A DNA stretch of 64,000 bases from an uncultured Atopobiaceae bacterium (GTDB taxonomy: Bacteria; Actinomycetota; Coriobacteriia; Coriobacteriales; Atopobiaceae): positions 1-64,000 of the forward strand of contig CALUNW010000001.1 in the NCBI GenBank assembly GCA_944322145.1. Direction: 5' to 3'. This document shows positions 9,072-17,872 of the stretch, one piece after another; position 1 is the first letter of the stretch; each line of letters opens with the position of its first letter. Made by a program: the position numbers and the translations under genes. Under the pieces are notes generated by a model. The model was not told the origin of the DNA. It saw only the letters and a program-made list of their open reading frames with translations, and did not search any database.

Positions 9072-9111
9072 GGGGCGACGGCGCTTGCATGGCGCGCCGT
9101 CGCCCCTTTTT
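9072..9111 (+). terminator. Rho-independent terminator of the alpha-galactosidase operon
   Basis: GGGGCGACGGCGC pairs with GCGCCGTCGCCCC around a short loop and is followed by TTTTT. It starts 30 nt after the alpha-galactosidase stop. This is the clearest classical terminator in the left half of the window. Confidence 0.85.
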
Positions 9112-9118
9112 CGTGCCG

Positions 9119-9193
9119 GCTGTGGTCACTTTTGGTCGTGAAGGTGACCACAGCTGGCCTGATATTCTCGCCCGGTCGATACCGGGCCAGCTG
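9119..9193. repeat. Nested inverted repeats in a convergent junction
   Basis: GCTGTGGTCAC (9119-9129) pairs perfectly with GTGACCACAGC (9144-9154). Overlapping its end, CAGCTGGCC (9151-9159) pairs with GGCCAGCTG (9185-9193) around a second palindrome built on CCCGGT and ACCGGG. The alpha-galactosidase and alpha-glucosidase genes converge here. The 240-nt gap holds no gene. Confidence 0.75.
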
Positions 9194-9220
9194 CGGACGG
9201 TTGTGCGGGGCGAGAAGAAC

Positions 9221-9256
9221 GGGCCCCGGACGAGCAGGGGGTGTCGTCCGAGGCCC
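9221..9256 (-). terminator. Hairpin downstream of the alpha-glucosidase gene
   Basis: GGGCCCCGGACGA (9221-9233) pairs with TCGTCCGAGGCCC (9244-9256), with one mismatch. Read on the minus strand it lies 26 nt after the GH13 stop and is followed directly by GTTCTTCTCGCC, a pyrimidine-rich tail that may stand in for a T-run. Termination is inferred. Confidence 0.55.
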
Positions 9257-9281
9257 GGCAGGGGGCGATGTCGCCGGCGTG

Positions 9282-10973
9282 CTAGCGCGCGACCCAGGCG
9301 GTGGCGTCGCAGGGGAGCTTTCCGTCGACGAGCGCCGCGCTGGCGAGAAGGACCTCGCCCGCGGGCAGCTCCACGGCCGCAGCCCCGAAGTTGGTCACGC
9401 TCGTGAGCGACCGCCCGTCGGCCGTGGGACGGCTGTAGGCGATGACCTGGTCGTCGTAGCCGTCGGCCCACGAAAGCGACGTGTCGCCGGTGGCCGTGAG
9501 CAGCTCCGCGCGCGCGGCGAGCGCGCGGCGGTAGAACTTGAGCATGGAGTCCTTCTCGGTCTCCTCGATGTCCACGGCGTGCTGGGCGAACCACTCGGGC
9601 TGCGGCAGGTGCGCCGGCCTGTGGTTAGCCGGCGCGGAGAAGCCGAAGTCGCCGGACTCGTCGACGGCCCTCCAGGGCAGCGGCACGCGGCAGCCGTCGC
9701 GGCCCTTGATGGCGTCGCCGTGGCTCGTCATGGCCGCCTCGGGGTCCTCGAGGGCGCCCCAGGGGATGTCCGCCACCTCGAAGAGGCCCAGCTCCTCGCC
9801 CTGGTAGAGGTAGACCGACCCGGGCAGGCCCAGCTCCATGAGCAGCGCCGCGCGGGCGCGGCGGGTACCCAGCTCCCGGTCCTCGTAGTAGGTCGCTCCG
9901 TCGCGGAGCAGCCAGTCGTTCACGAGCTGGTGGTGCGTCGCGGAGCGGACCTGCGGCAGGCCGTAGCGCGTGGGGTGGCGCGCCATGTCGTGGTTGGAGA
10001 GGACCCAGGTTGTGGTGGAGCCGGAGCGCTCGGCGGCGGCGAGGCCCTCCTCGATGGCGCGGCGCAGCTCGTCGGCGAACCATCCCGCCTTGGAGAGCTC
10101 GAAGTTGAAGACCTGGCCCAGCTCGTCAGTTGAGGCGTACATCCACTGGTGCTCGGGCACGACCCACGCCTCCGCCACGGCAAAGCGCGCGGGCTCGTAC
10201 TCGTTGAAGACCTGGCGCCACTCGCGGTAGATCTCGTGGACCTCGGGGCGGTCCCACAGGGGGTTCTCGTCGCCGGGCTCGCCCTCGTCGAGGTCGTCGG
10301 GCCACTCGTCGAGCGGCCGGCTGTCGAGGTCCTTGGCCAGGGCGTGCGCCACGTCGATGCGGAAGCCGTCCGCGCCGCGGTCGCTCCAGAAGCGCAGCGT
10401 CCTCTTGAAGTCCTCGCGCACCTCGGGGTTCTTCCAGTTGAGGTCGGCCTGCTCCACGGCAAACAGGTGCAGGTACCACTCGCCGTCGCCCACCGGCTCC
10501 CAGCCGGGGCCGCCGAAGGTCGACTTCCAGCCGTTGGGGGGCAGCTCGCCGTTCTCGCCGCGCCCGGGGCGGAAGATGTAGCGGTCGCGCTCCGGGGAGC
10601 CGGGGCCGGCGGCGAGCGCGGCCTTGAACCACTCGTGCTCGGTGGAGGTGTGGTTGGGGACGATGTCCACGATCACCTTGATGCCCGCGGCGTGCGCGGC
10701 GGCGGCCATCTCGTCGAAGTCCTCGAGCGTGCCCAGACGCGGGTCGACGTTGCGGTAGTCCGCCACGTCGTAGCCGCCGTCGACGAGCGGGGAGGGGTAG
10801 AACGGCGAGAGCCAGATCGCGTCGATGCCCAGGGCTCGCAGGTAGTCCATGTGGGCGGTGATGCCTCGGATGTCGCCGAGGCCGTCGCCGTTCGCGTCAT
10901 AGAAGCTGCGCGGGTACACCTGGTACACCACCGCCTGCTTCCACCACTCCTCGTTCCCGTTAATGAGCGTCAT
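9282..10973 (-). CDS. GH13 alpha-glucosidase (oligo-1,6-glucosidase-like)
   Basis: A 563-residue glycoside hydrolase family 13 enzyme that cleaves alpha-linked glucose from short oligosaccharides. The conserved GH13 regions are present: DIVPNHTS (residues 103-110), nucleophile Asp207 in GFRIDVAHA, acid/base Glu268 in FAVAEAWV and Asp329 in LSNHD. The combination GFRIDVAH plus AEAWV is typical of actinobacterial alpha-glucosidases rather than trehalose-6-phosphate hydrolases. ATG 10973 follows AAAGGAGAT. It is the last gene of the lacI-malQ-glgP operon, where it would release glucose from dextrins left by phosphorylase and amylomaltase. Trehalose or isomaltose activity cannot be excluded. Confidence 0.88.
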   Translation of the reverse strand: MTLINGNEEWWKQAVVYQVYPRSFYDANGDGLGDIRGITAHMDYLRALGIDAIWLSPFYPSPLVDGGYDVADYRNVDPRLGTLEDFDEMAAAAHAAGIKVIVDIVPNHTSTEHEWFKAALAAGPGSPERDRYIFRPGRGENGELPPNGWKSTFGGPGWEPVGDGEWYLHLFAVEQADLNWKNPEVREDFKRTLRFWSDRGADGFRIDVAHALAKDLDSRPLDEWPDDLDEGEPGDENPLWDRPEVHEIYREWRQVFNEYEPARFAVAEAWVVPEHQWMYASTDELGQVFNFELSKAGWFADELRRAIEEGLAAAERSGSTTTWVLSNHDMARHPTRYGLPQVRSATHHQLVNDWLLRDGATYYEDRELGTRRARAALLMELGLPGSVYLYQGEELGLFEVADIPWGALEDPEAAMTSHGDAIKGRDGCRVPLPWRAVDESGDFGFSAPANHRPAHLPQPEWFAQHAVDIEETEKDSMLKFYRRALAARAELLTATGDTSLSWADGYDDQVIAYSRPTADGRSLTSVTNFGAAAVELPAGEVLLASAALVDGKLPCDATAWVAR

Positions 10974-10996
10974 GTCATATCTCCTTTCTACTGAGA

Positions 10997-11029
10997 CGTG
11001 ATGAAAAGGGACTGTCCCTTTTCATCACG
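10997..11029. repeat. Stop-codon-anchored GGGACAGTCCC palindrome (glgP)
   Basis: Sixteen-base perfect arms (10997-11012 and 11014-11029) surround a single base. Read in the glgP direction, the TGA stop codon is itself part of the element, which continues TGAAAAGGGACAG and back out through GTCCCTTTTCATCA. The same palindrome, in the same relation to a TGA stop, ends uvrB at 52697. The A-tract/GC-stem/T-tract layout could make it a compact bidirectional terminator, or an attenuator here because the downstream GH13 gene follows within 51 nt. Confidence 0.85.
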
Positions 11030-13289
11030 AGAGGTGCCAGATGTCGCGGTCGTACTCGCGGATGGTGCGGTCGGACGAGAAGAACCCGGACTTGGCCACG
11101 TTCACGAGGGCCTTCTCGCCCCAAGCGGCACGGTCCTCGTAGTCGGCGAGGCAGCGCTCCTTCACCGCAACGTAGTCGCGCACGTCGAGCAGCGCCATGA
11201 AGTAGTCCTTGGCAATAAAGTCTCGGTAGACGCGGGTGATGCACCCCGCGTCGCCGCGCGCGAGCAGCTCGGGCGAGCAGATGAAGTCGAGCACCTCCGC
11301 AAGCTCGCCGTCAGAGCCCCAGAGGTCCCAGGGCCGGTAGTCGCCGCGGTCGTAGAAGCCGATGACCTCGTCGGACGAGCGCCCGAAGAGATAGATGTTC
11401 TCCCTGCCCACGAGCTCCGCGATCTCCACGTTGGCGCCGTCGAGGGTCCCCAGCGTCACCGCGCCGTTTGCCATGAACTTCATGTTGGAGGTGCCGCTCG
11501 CCTCCTTGGACGCCAGCGAGATCTGCTCGGAGACGTCCGCGGCGGGGATGAGGTGCTCGGCGGCAGTGACGTTATAGTTCTCCACGAAGACGAGGCGCAG
11601 CCACGGCGCGACCTCCGGGTCCTCATCGATGAGGCGCCCAAGGGCGAGGAGCAGGGCGATCGTGTCCTTGGCAAGGGCGTATGCCGGTGCCGCCTTGGCG
11701 CCGAAGACCATCGTCAGCGGCCTGTTGGGAACGTTTCCTCGCTTGACCTGAAGATACTTCCAGATGGCGTAGAGGGCGTTCATCTGCTGACGCTTGTACT
11801 GGTGCATGCGCTTGACCTGGATGTCGAAGACCGAGTGCGGGTCCACCTCAATGTTCTTCTCGGCGCGCAGCCACGCCGCCAGGCGCTCCTTGTTGCCCTC
11901 CTTGACCTCCAGGAGCCGCTGGACAAAGCCGGCGTCACCGCTCAGGGCGAGAAGGTCCTCCAGCTTGGAGGCGTCGCGGACCCACCCGTCTCCGATGGCG
12001 TCGGTCACCAGGGCGGTCAGCGCCGGGTTGCAGTCCATGAGCCAGCGGCGGAAGGTGATGCCGTTGGTCTTGTTGGAGAACTTATCGGGGTAGAGCTCGG
12101 CGAAGGGCCGCATCTCGGACTCCACGAGGATCTGCGTGTGCAGGGCGGCCACCCCGTTCACGGCGTGGCTGAAGTGCACGTCCATCGCGGCCATGTGCAC
12201 GACGTCGTCGCCGTCGATCACCGCGACGGCCGGGTCCTCGGAGCGCGTGCGGGCGAGAGCGTCGAGCTCGCGGATGACGGGCACGATGCCGGGCGCCACC
12301 TGCTCGATGTAGCCCATCGGCCAGGTCTCGAGCGCCTCGGCGAGGATGGTGTGGTTGGTGTAGCCGCAGGTACGCTCCACGATGGCGGCGGCGTCCTCGA
12401 ACGCGATGCCGCGCTCCACGAGCAGGCGCACCAGCTCGGGGATGACCATCGAGGGATGGGTGTCGTTGATGTGCACGGCCACGTGGCGGTCGAGCTCCTC
12501 GGGCGCGTATCCGCGCTGCTCGAGCTCGGCGAGGATGAGCTGCGCCCCTGCGGAGACCATGAAGTACTGCTGGTAGACGCGTAGGAGGCGGCCGGCTTCG
12601 TCGGAGTCGTCAGGATAGAGGAAGCTCGTGAGGCCGCGCCGGACGTCGCCCTTGTCAAAGGCGATGCCGCTCTCGGGTGCCGGCGAGGGCTCCTCCACGT
12701 CAAAGAGGTGCAGGCGGTTGACCACCCCGTTCTCAAAGCCGGGCACCTCGATGTCGTACATGCGCGCCGTGAGCGAGCCAAAGCCAAAGGGGACCGAGAA
12801 GGACGTGCCCGTGTCGATCAGCCAGGACTCGGGCTCGATCCAGGGGTTGGGCTCCTCGCGCTGGACGCCCTCGGAGAGGTCCTGCCGAAAGAGGCCGTAG
12901 TGGTAGTTGAGGCCCACGCCGTCGCCGGGCAGCCCGAGCGAGGCGATGGAGTCGAGGAAGCACGCGGCGAGCCGGCCCAGGCCTCCGTTGCCGAGCGAGG
13001 GCTCGGGCTCGCAGTCCTCCACGGCGGCGAGCGAGGTGCCGTGGGCGGAGAGGGCGCGCTCGACCTCGTCTGCCAGGCCGAGGTTCACAAGGTTGGCGCG
13101 CAGCAGGCGACCCACCAGGAACTCGGCGGAGAAGTAGTAGAGCTTGCGGTCGCCCGCGGCGGGGGGCATCCCCGTCTGGAGGTCGCGCACCGTGCGAAGC
13201 AGGGCGCAGAAGATCTGCGCGTTCGTGGCGTCGTCGAGCGTGGTGCCCATCTCGGCGAGCGCCTGACCCAGGTTCTTCTCGATGTCCAT
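11025..13289 (-). CDS. glgP: Glycogen/maltodextrin phosphorylase
   Basis: A 754-residue pyridoxal-phosphate phosphorylase that converts terminal alpha-1,4-glucose of glycogen or maltodextrin plus phosphate into glucose 1-phosphate. The N-terminus shows YFSAEFLVGRLL and GNGGLGRLAACFLDS. The cofactor lysine is Lys604 in EASGTSNMKFMANG, followed by LGTLDGANVEI. Start ATG 13289 is supported by GGGAAGGAGAA; an earlier ATG lacks an SD. It lies 31 nt after malQ on the same strand, which fits joint breakdown of dextrins. The stop codon is embedded in a palindromic element. Confidence 0.95.
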   Translation of the reverse strand: MDIEKNLGQALAEMGTTLDDATNAQIFCALLRTVRDLQTGMPPAAGDRKLYYFSAEFLVGRLLRANLVNLGLADEVERALSAHGTSLAAVEDCEPEPSLGNGGLGRLAACFLDSIASLGLPGDGVGLNYHYGLFRQDLSEGVQREEPNPWIEPESWLIDTGTSFSVPFGFGSLTARMYDIEVPGFENGVVNRLHLFDVEEPSPAPESGIAFDKGDVRRGLTSFLYPDDSDEAGRLLRVYQQYFMVSAGAQLILAELEQRGYAPEELDRHVAVHINDTHPSMVIPELVRLLVERGIAFEDAAAIVERTCGYTNHTILAEALETWPMGYIEQVAPGIVPVIRELDALARTRSEDPAVAVIDGDDVVHMAAMDVHFSHAVNGVAALHTQILVESEMRPFAELYPDKFSNKTNGITFRRWLMDCNPALTALVTDAIGDGWVRDASKLEDLLALSGDAGFVQRLLEVKEGNKERLAAWLRAEKNIEVDPHSVFDIQVKRMHQYKRQQMNALYAIWKYLQVKRGNVPNRPLTMVFGAKAAPAYALAKDTIALLLALGRLIDEDPEVAPWLRLVFVENYNVTAAEHLIPAADVSEQISLASKEASGTSNMKFMANGAVTLGTLDGANVEIAELVGRENIYLFGRSSDEVIGFYDRGDYRPWDLWGSDGELAEVLDFICSPELLARGDAGCITRVYRDFIAKDYFMALLDVRDYVAVKERCLADYEDRAAWGEKALVNVAKSGFFSSDRTIREYDRDIWHLS

Positions 13290-13320
13290 CGGTATTCTCC
13301 TTCCCATTATCACGTCGTCC

Positions 13321-14901
13321 CTATATGCGGAAGCGGAACTGTCCCGTTCTCATGATCCCGGCACCGCTGACGGGGGTGGCGCCCCTGCGCGCGTAGTCGT
13401 CGGGGACGACCTTGATGGGCGGCAGGCGGTGGTAGAGCTCCATCTGGTGGCGCAAGCGCTCGGCGAGCTCGCGGCTCGCGAAGCCCGGGCGCGCCCGCCA
13501 GACCCAGTTGCCTCCGAGCGTCGACGGCGTGTTCATGCGCGCCTCGCTGCCCAGCCCCAGCAGGTCCTGCATCTGCACCACGGCGGTGTCCGCCGGGCTC
13601 GCCCAGATGGCGCGCATCATGCCCCAGCCCTCGCCCTCGGAAGGGTCGAGGTGCAGGTACTCGCGGGCGAGGGCGACGTCTTTGGCAGGCGCCGTCTCGA
13701 GCCACCCGAGCGCAGTGTCGTTGTCGTGCGTGCCCACGTAGGCGATGCAGTTGGTGGGGTAGGAGAAGGGCAGGTACGCGACGCCCGTGCCGTCCCGCGT
13801 GTCGAAGGCGAACTCGAGGACCCTCATGCCGGGAAATCCCGAATCCTCGAGCAGGCGGTGCACCGAGGGGGTGAGGTAGCCGAGGTCCTCGGCCACGATG
13901 TCGCAGCGCCCGAGCCGCTGCTCCAGCACGCGGAAGAGGTCGATGCCGGGACCGTTGCGCCAGCGCCCGCCCGCCGCCGTCGTGGCGCCCGCGGGGATGG
14001 CGAAGTAGGTGTCGAAGCCGCGGAAGTGGTCGATGCGCAGGATGTCATAGAGCTGCAGCTGGAAGGCGACGCGCTGGCACCACCACTCGTAGCCGTCCGC
14101 CTTCATGCGGTCCCAGGCAAAAAGCGGATTGCCCCAGAGCTGCCCGATGTCGGAGAAGCCGTCGGGAGGCACCCCGGCGATCTCGCGGGGCCTGAGGTCC
14201 GCGTCGAGCTGGAACTGCTCGGGGTGGCTCCACACGTCCGCGCTGTCCTGGGCCACGTAGAAGGGCAGGTCGCCCATGATGCGCACCCCCGCGGCGCGCG
14301 CGTAGTCGTGCAGGCGGTCCCACTGCGAGAAGAACAGGCACTGGACGCCCTGCCAGAAGGCGACGTCCTCGGTGAGCTCCTCGCGCGCCCGGGCGAGCGC
14401 GTCCGCGCGGCGCAGGCGCACCCCGTCCGGCCAGGTGTGCCAGGGGGTGCCGTGGTGGAGGTCCTTGAGGGCCATGAACAGGGCGTAGTCGTCGAGCCAG
14501 GCAGCCTCGCGCTCGCAGAAGCTGGCCAGCTCGTCCGGCCTCATCCTTTGGAGGCGCTCCACTGCGCACCTGAGCACGTCAAAGCGCCCGCGGTAGAGGG
14601 CGCCGTAGTCGACGCGCTCGGGGTCGGAGCCCCAGTCCACGCCCGCGTACTCGCCGCGCTCGAGCAGCCCCTCCGCTGCGAGGTCGTCGAGGTCGATGAG
14701 GTAGGGGTTGCCGGCATAGGTGGAGAAGGACTGGTACGGCGAGTCGCCATAGCTGGTGGGCACGATGGGGAGCACCTGCCAGATCGACACCCCGGCGCGC
14801 GCCAGGAAGTCGACGAAGCCGCGCGCCTCGCCGCCGAGCGTGCCCACCCCCCAGGGGGAGGGGAGCGACGTTATGGGCATGAGGATGCCCGAGGTTCTCA
14901 T
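13321..14901 (-). CDS. malQ: 4-alpha-glucanotransferase (amylomaltase)
   Basis: A 526-residue GH77 amylomaltase that transfers alpha-1,4-glucan segments between maltodextrins and releases glucose. The N-terminus GILMPITSLPSPWGVGTLG is diagnostic. LRIDHFRGFDTYFAIP carries the catalytic Asp, DIVAEDLGYLTP the Glu, and YVGTHDNDTALG the third carboxylate. ATG 14901 follows AAGGAGGA; the frame stays open far upstream but only as the antisense shadow of lacI. The last 14 residues (from about GIMRTGQFRFRI) lie beyond the usual MalQ end. They are encoded by a degenerate GGGACAG-type repeat, so the native stop appears to have been displaced by the repeat. Confidence 0.94.
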   Translation of the reverse strand: MRTSGILMPITSLPSPWGVGTLGGEARGFVDFLARAGVSIWQVLPIVPTSYGDSPYQSFSTYAGNPYLIDLDDLAAEGLLERGEYAGVDWGSDPERVDYGALYRGRFDVLRCAVERLQRMRPDELASFCEREAAWLDDYALFMALKDLHHGTPWHTWPDGVRLRRADALARAREELTEDVAFWQGVQCLFFSQWDRLHDYARAAGVRIMGDLPFYVAQDSADVWSHPEQFQLDADLRPREIAGVPPDGFSDIGQLWGNPLFAWDRMKADGYEWWCQRVAFQLQLYDILRIDHFRGFDTYFAIPAGATTAAGGRWRNGPGIDLFRVLEQRLGRCDIVAEDLGYLTPSVHRLLEDSGFPGMRVLEFAFDTRDGTGVAYLPFSYPTNCIAYVGTHDNDTALGWLETAPAKDVALAREYLHLDPSEGEGWGMMRAIWASPADTAVVQMQDLLGLGSEARMNTPSTLGGNWVWRARPGFASRELAERLRHQMELYHRLPPIKVVPDDYARRGATPVSGAGIMRTGQFRFRI

Positions 14902-15025
14902 GTGTCCTCCTTTTCTCGATGCCGGGCACTTCTTGCCCGGCCGAACAAGCCCGTTAGTGCGCAAATTCAAAGTTTCTCGAAAAGCTGACCTGCGGATATA
15001 TGAAATCAAATCGGATTTTTGCACG

Positions 15026-16045
15026 CTATTTGGCGAGAAGAACCCGGGAGCGGACGCTCTCTCGCTCGACGAGCTCGAAGTCCACGAGCTCGTGGGTTGC
15101 CGAGGAGCCGTCGCGGAGGGCGCCCAGCAGGAGCTGCGCGGCACGCTCGGCGAGACGCGCGGCGTCCTGTCGAATCGTCGTGATGCGGGGGACGGAGTAC
15201 TGGGAGAAGGCGGTGTCGTCAAAGCCGACGAGCGAGACATCGCCGGGCACGCTGAGCCCTCGGTCGACGATGGCACGCAGCGCGCCGAAGGCGACGACGT
15301 CGCCGAGGGCGAAGACGGCCGTGAGGTCGCCCGCGCGCTCGAGGAGGCGGCTCGTGGCCTCGTAGCCGCCGACCTCGATGAAGTCGCAGGGCTCGAAGTC
15401 GCGCTCGTAGTCGAGCTCGATGCCGTGCTCGCGCAGGGCCTGTTCGGCGCCGCGCAGGCGCAGCTCGCCGATCTGCCCACTTGCGCGGTTGCCGCCGACG
15501 ATGCCGATCCGCCGGTGCCCGCGCTCCAGCAGATGCCCCACGGCGCTTCTCGCCGCCGCGACGTTGTCGATGGTGACGCTCGAGAGGTTGGCAAAGCCGA
15601 GCTGGCTCGCGTCCGCGGTCACCAGGACGCTCGGCGTCTCGATCTCATGGAAGGACGCGCGGAAGCTCTCGAGCTCGCCGCCGAGGAAGACCATTCCCTT
15701 GGGGTGGCGCGCCTGCTGGTAGTCGATGGCGGCGCGAACCTCGTCGATGTCGCCGTTGAGGTAGGTCACGACGATCTGCTCGTCCTCGCGCGCGAGCGCG
15801 GCCTGCAGGGGCCCGAGGATGTCGTCGAACATGCGGTTGCCGACGCCCATCACAAAGACGGCCACCGGCGTCTGGGAGCGCATCTTGAGGTAGCGCGCGT
15901 TGGAGTTGGGCTCGTAGCCGAGCTCAGCCATGACGGCGAGGATGCGCTCGCGGGCGCGGTCGCTCACGTTGGGCTGGTCGTTGATGACGCGCGAGACCGT
16001 GCCCACGCCGTAGCCCGACTTCGCTGCGATGTCTCGGATGTCCAT
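15026..16045 (-). CDS. LacI-family regulator of the maltodextrin operon
   Basis: A 339-residue LacI/GalR repressor. The helix-turn-helix is at the very N-terminus (IRDIAAKSGYGVGTVSRVIN) with the hinge PNSNARYLK after it, then a periplasmic-binding-protein-like sugar-sensing domain with GHLLERGHRRIGIVGG and SLVGFDDTAFSQYS. ATG 16045 starts exactly at the DNA-binding domain, with a weak GAGG SD. It leads the malQ-glgP-GH13 operon, 124 nt before malQ. A perfect operator lies 38 nt before the start, so autoregulation is likely. The effector is presumably maltose or a related oligosaccharide (inference from neighbours). Confidence 0.92.
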   Translation of the reverse strand: MDIRDIAAKSGYGVGTVSRVINDQPNVSDRARERILAVMAELGYEPNSNARYLKMRSQTPVAVFVMGVGNRMFDDILGPLQAALAREDEQIVVTYLNGDIDEVRAAIDYQQARHPKGMVFLGGELESFRASFHEIETPSVLVTADASQLGFANLSSVTIDNVAAARSAVGHLLERGHRRIGIVGGNRASGQIGELRLRGAEQALREHGIELDYERDFEPCDFIEVGGYEATSRLLERAGDLTAVFALGDVVAFGALRAIVDRGLSVPGDVSLVGFDDTAFSQYSVPRITTIRQDAARLAERAAQLLLGALRDGSSATHELVDFELVERESVRSRVLLAK

Positions 16046-16082
16046 GGCGCCTCGTTCTTCTCGTCGTTCATGAGCCCGTTGG

Positions 16083-16098
16083 TTGGAAACGTTTCCAA
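16083..16098. promoter_or_regulatory. LacI-type operator
   Basis: TTGGAAACGTTTCCAA is a perfect 16-nt palindrome with the central CG typical of LacI/GalR and cre-type sites. It lies 38 nt upstream of the lacI start, where it could repress the whole lacI-malQ-glgP-GH13 operon. No second copy was found upstream of malQ. Confidence 0.85.
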
Positions 16099-16229
16099 TT
16101 CCTGTTGGCAGACTTATACCACGCCATGGGGCGCGCGGGAGCGAGAAGTACGAATTGCCGTCCGCCGCCGCAATCCGACCGCTCGCCGCCAACCAGCGTC
16201 CTTCTCGCCCGGCCTTCTCGCCCGGCCTC

Positions 16230-16393
16230 GAGGGTATGTACACCCACCCCTGAGGGTATGTACACCCACCCCTGAGGGTATGTACACCCGCCGGTTTTAG
16301 TTTGGTTGCAAACGCGCAGGTAGATGAGCTGCCGAGAAGAACGAGCGTCTCGGGGAGGTGTACATACCCTCAGGGGCGGGTGTACACACCCTA
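16230..16393. repeat. GAGGGTATGTACACCC inverted-repeat element, left of amtB
   Basis: Three tandem 22-nt units, each GAGGGTATGTACACCC plus a short linker, start at 16230, 16252 and 16274. The complementary arm with two units (GGTGTACATACCCTC, then GGGTGTACACACCCT) runs from 16357 to 16393. The central 60-70 nt contain TTGCAAAC and CGAGAAGAACG. A related element with the same centre lies at 18271-18413, so the pair brackets amtB-glnK. It is preceded by two TTCTCGCCCGGCC repeats. No gene is seen here. Confidence 0.85.
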
Positions 16394-16567
16394 GCGGCAA
16401 GCTCGTCTGTTGCCCGCGGGTTTCCACCCCGTGGCGGCGCGTTGCGGACCCGCGTCAAACGTTACGTTCCGCGCGCGGGCGCGTTAACTCACGTCCGACG
16501 CGCGCGCCCAGCAACCTGAAACCTGCCACCATCGCCCCGTCACGTCCGCGAAACGGGGGAGGGAACC
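16394..16567 (+). promoter_or_regulatory. amtB upstream region
   Basis: These 174 nt lie between the repeat element and amtB and contain no gene. GTTACGTTCC and GTTAAC, near 16460-16490, are the only AT-containing candidates for promoter or nitrogen-regulator contacts in an otherwise GC-rich stretch. I cannot assign a known box. The SD GGGGGAGGGA precedes the ATG. Confidence 0.35.
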
Positions 16568-17842
16568 ATGTACGACAGCGGATCAACTGCCTTCATGCTC
16601 GTCTGCACCATGCTCGTCCTGTTCATGACGCCGGGGCTGGCCTTCTTCTACGGCGGCCTGGCCCGGCGCAGGAACGTCGTCAACACGATGCTCATGTGCT
16701 TCGGCGTCATCGGCGTCGTGGGGCTCCTATGGGTCCTGGCAGGCTGGTCGTTCGCCTACGGCGGCGACGGCTCGCTCTCGTGGTTTGGCGGCTTCGACCA
16801 GCTGGGGCTTGTCGGCCTGGTCTCTGCGATGCTGTCCGAGGCGGCGAGCGTCCCGGCAGACGCCGTCTACCCGAGCCTCGTCGACGTCTGCTTCCAGATG
16901 GCCTTCGCCATGATTACGTCGGCGATCGTCACCGGCTCGGTGGCGGGCCGCATGCGCTTCGGCGCGGTGCTCGCCTTCATCGGCGCGTGGTCGCTCGTTG
17001 TGTACGCGCCGCTCGCGCACATGGTCTGGGGCGGCGAGGGGTCGCTGATCGGCGACGCCATCGGCGCGCTGGACTTTGCCGGCGGCGACGTGGTCCACAT
17101 CAGCTCCGGCGTCACGGGCCTGATCCTGTGCGTGGCCCTCGGCGGTCGCAAGGGCTTTGGCCTCAAGAGCTATCGCCCGCACAACGTGCCGTTCGTCGCG
17201 CTGGGCGCGGGGCTTCTCTGGCTCGGCTGGTTTGGCTTCAACGGCGGTTCCGAGTTCGCCGCCGACGAGGTCGCGGCCCTGGCGATCCTCAACACCGTGG
17301 TCTCCAGCGCAGCCGGCCTGGCGTCCTGGCTCGTTGTGGAGCGCGTAGCCTCCGGCACGCCCTCGCTCGTGGGCGCCTGCACGGGCCTGGTGGCAGGCCT
17401 CGTCGTGGTGACGCCGGCCGCCGGCTTCGTGGAGCCGTGGGCCGCGGTGGTCATGGGACTTCTCGTCTCGCCTGTGTGCTACCTGGCAATCTCCAAGCTC
17501 AAGGCTCACTTTGGCTATGACGACGCGCTCGACGCCTTTGGCTGCCATGGCGTGGGAGGCCTGCTCGGCGGCGTTCTGACTGGACTCTTCTGCGTGCCGG
17601 AGCTCTCCTGGACCGACAAGGGCGGACTGCTCTACACCGGCGACCCGTCCCTGATGGCGAGCCAGGTGCTCGGCATCCTGGTGACGCTCGCAATCGTCGT
17701 AGTGTTTGACCTGGTACTCGTTGCCGCGATGCGCGCCGTGTTCGGCGACCTGCGCGTGAGCGAGCGCGACGAGGCGCTGGGCCTGGACGTCTCGGTCCAC
17801 GGCGAGAGCGCCTACCCGGCCTTCACCGGCCTCGACTCCTGA
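16568..17842 (+). CDS. amtB: Ammonium transporter
   Basis: A 424-residue Amt/Rh-family channel for ammonium, with about eleven membrane segments. The N-terminus carries FMTPGLAFFYGGLARRRN, the family hallmark, and HMVWGGEG and HISSGVTGL follow. DDALDAFGCHGVGGLLGG, with the second pore histidine region, lies near residue 320. There is no long signal peptide. glnK follows after 30 nt, the standard pairing in which the PII trimer plugs the transporter when nitrogen is plentiful. Both genes are enclosed by related inverted-repeat elements. Confidence 0.95.
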   Translation: MYDSGSTAFMLVCTMLVLFMTPGLAFFYGGLARRRNVVNTMLMCFGVIGVVGLLWVLAGWSFAYGGDGSLSWFGGFDQLGLVGLVSAMLSEAASVPADAVYPSLVDVCFQMAFAMITSAIVTGSVAGRMRFGAVLAFIGAWSLVVYAPLAHMVWGGEGSLIGDAIGALDFAGGDVVHISSGVTGLILCVALGGRKGFGLKSYRPHNVPFVALGAGLLWLGWFGFNGGSEFAADEVAALAILNTVVSSAAGLASWLVVERVASGTPSLVGACTGLVAGLVVVTPAAGFVEPWAAVVMGLLVSPVCYLAISKLKAHFGYDDALDAFGCHGVGGLLGGVLTGLFCVPELSWTDKGGLLYTGDPSLMASQVLGILVTLAIVVVFDLVLVAAMRAVFGDLRVSERDEALGLDVSVHGESAYPAFTGLDS

Positions 17843-17872
17843 TCAGCCAAACCCGATGCCCGAGGAGGCACC

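Noticed and set aside
14902-15594. Upstream extension of malQ
   Set aside because: The frame runs antisense-free into the lacI region but lacks protein character. ATG 14901 has a strong SD and the canonical MalQ N-terminus.
16230-16290. Possible CRISPR or iteron origin in the 22-nt repeats
   Set aside because: Only three direct copies with the complementary arm nearby and no spacers, replication gene or DnaA boxes.
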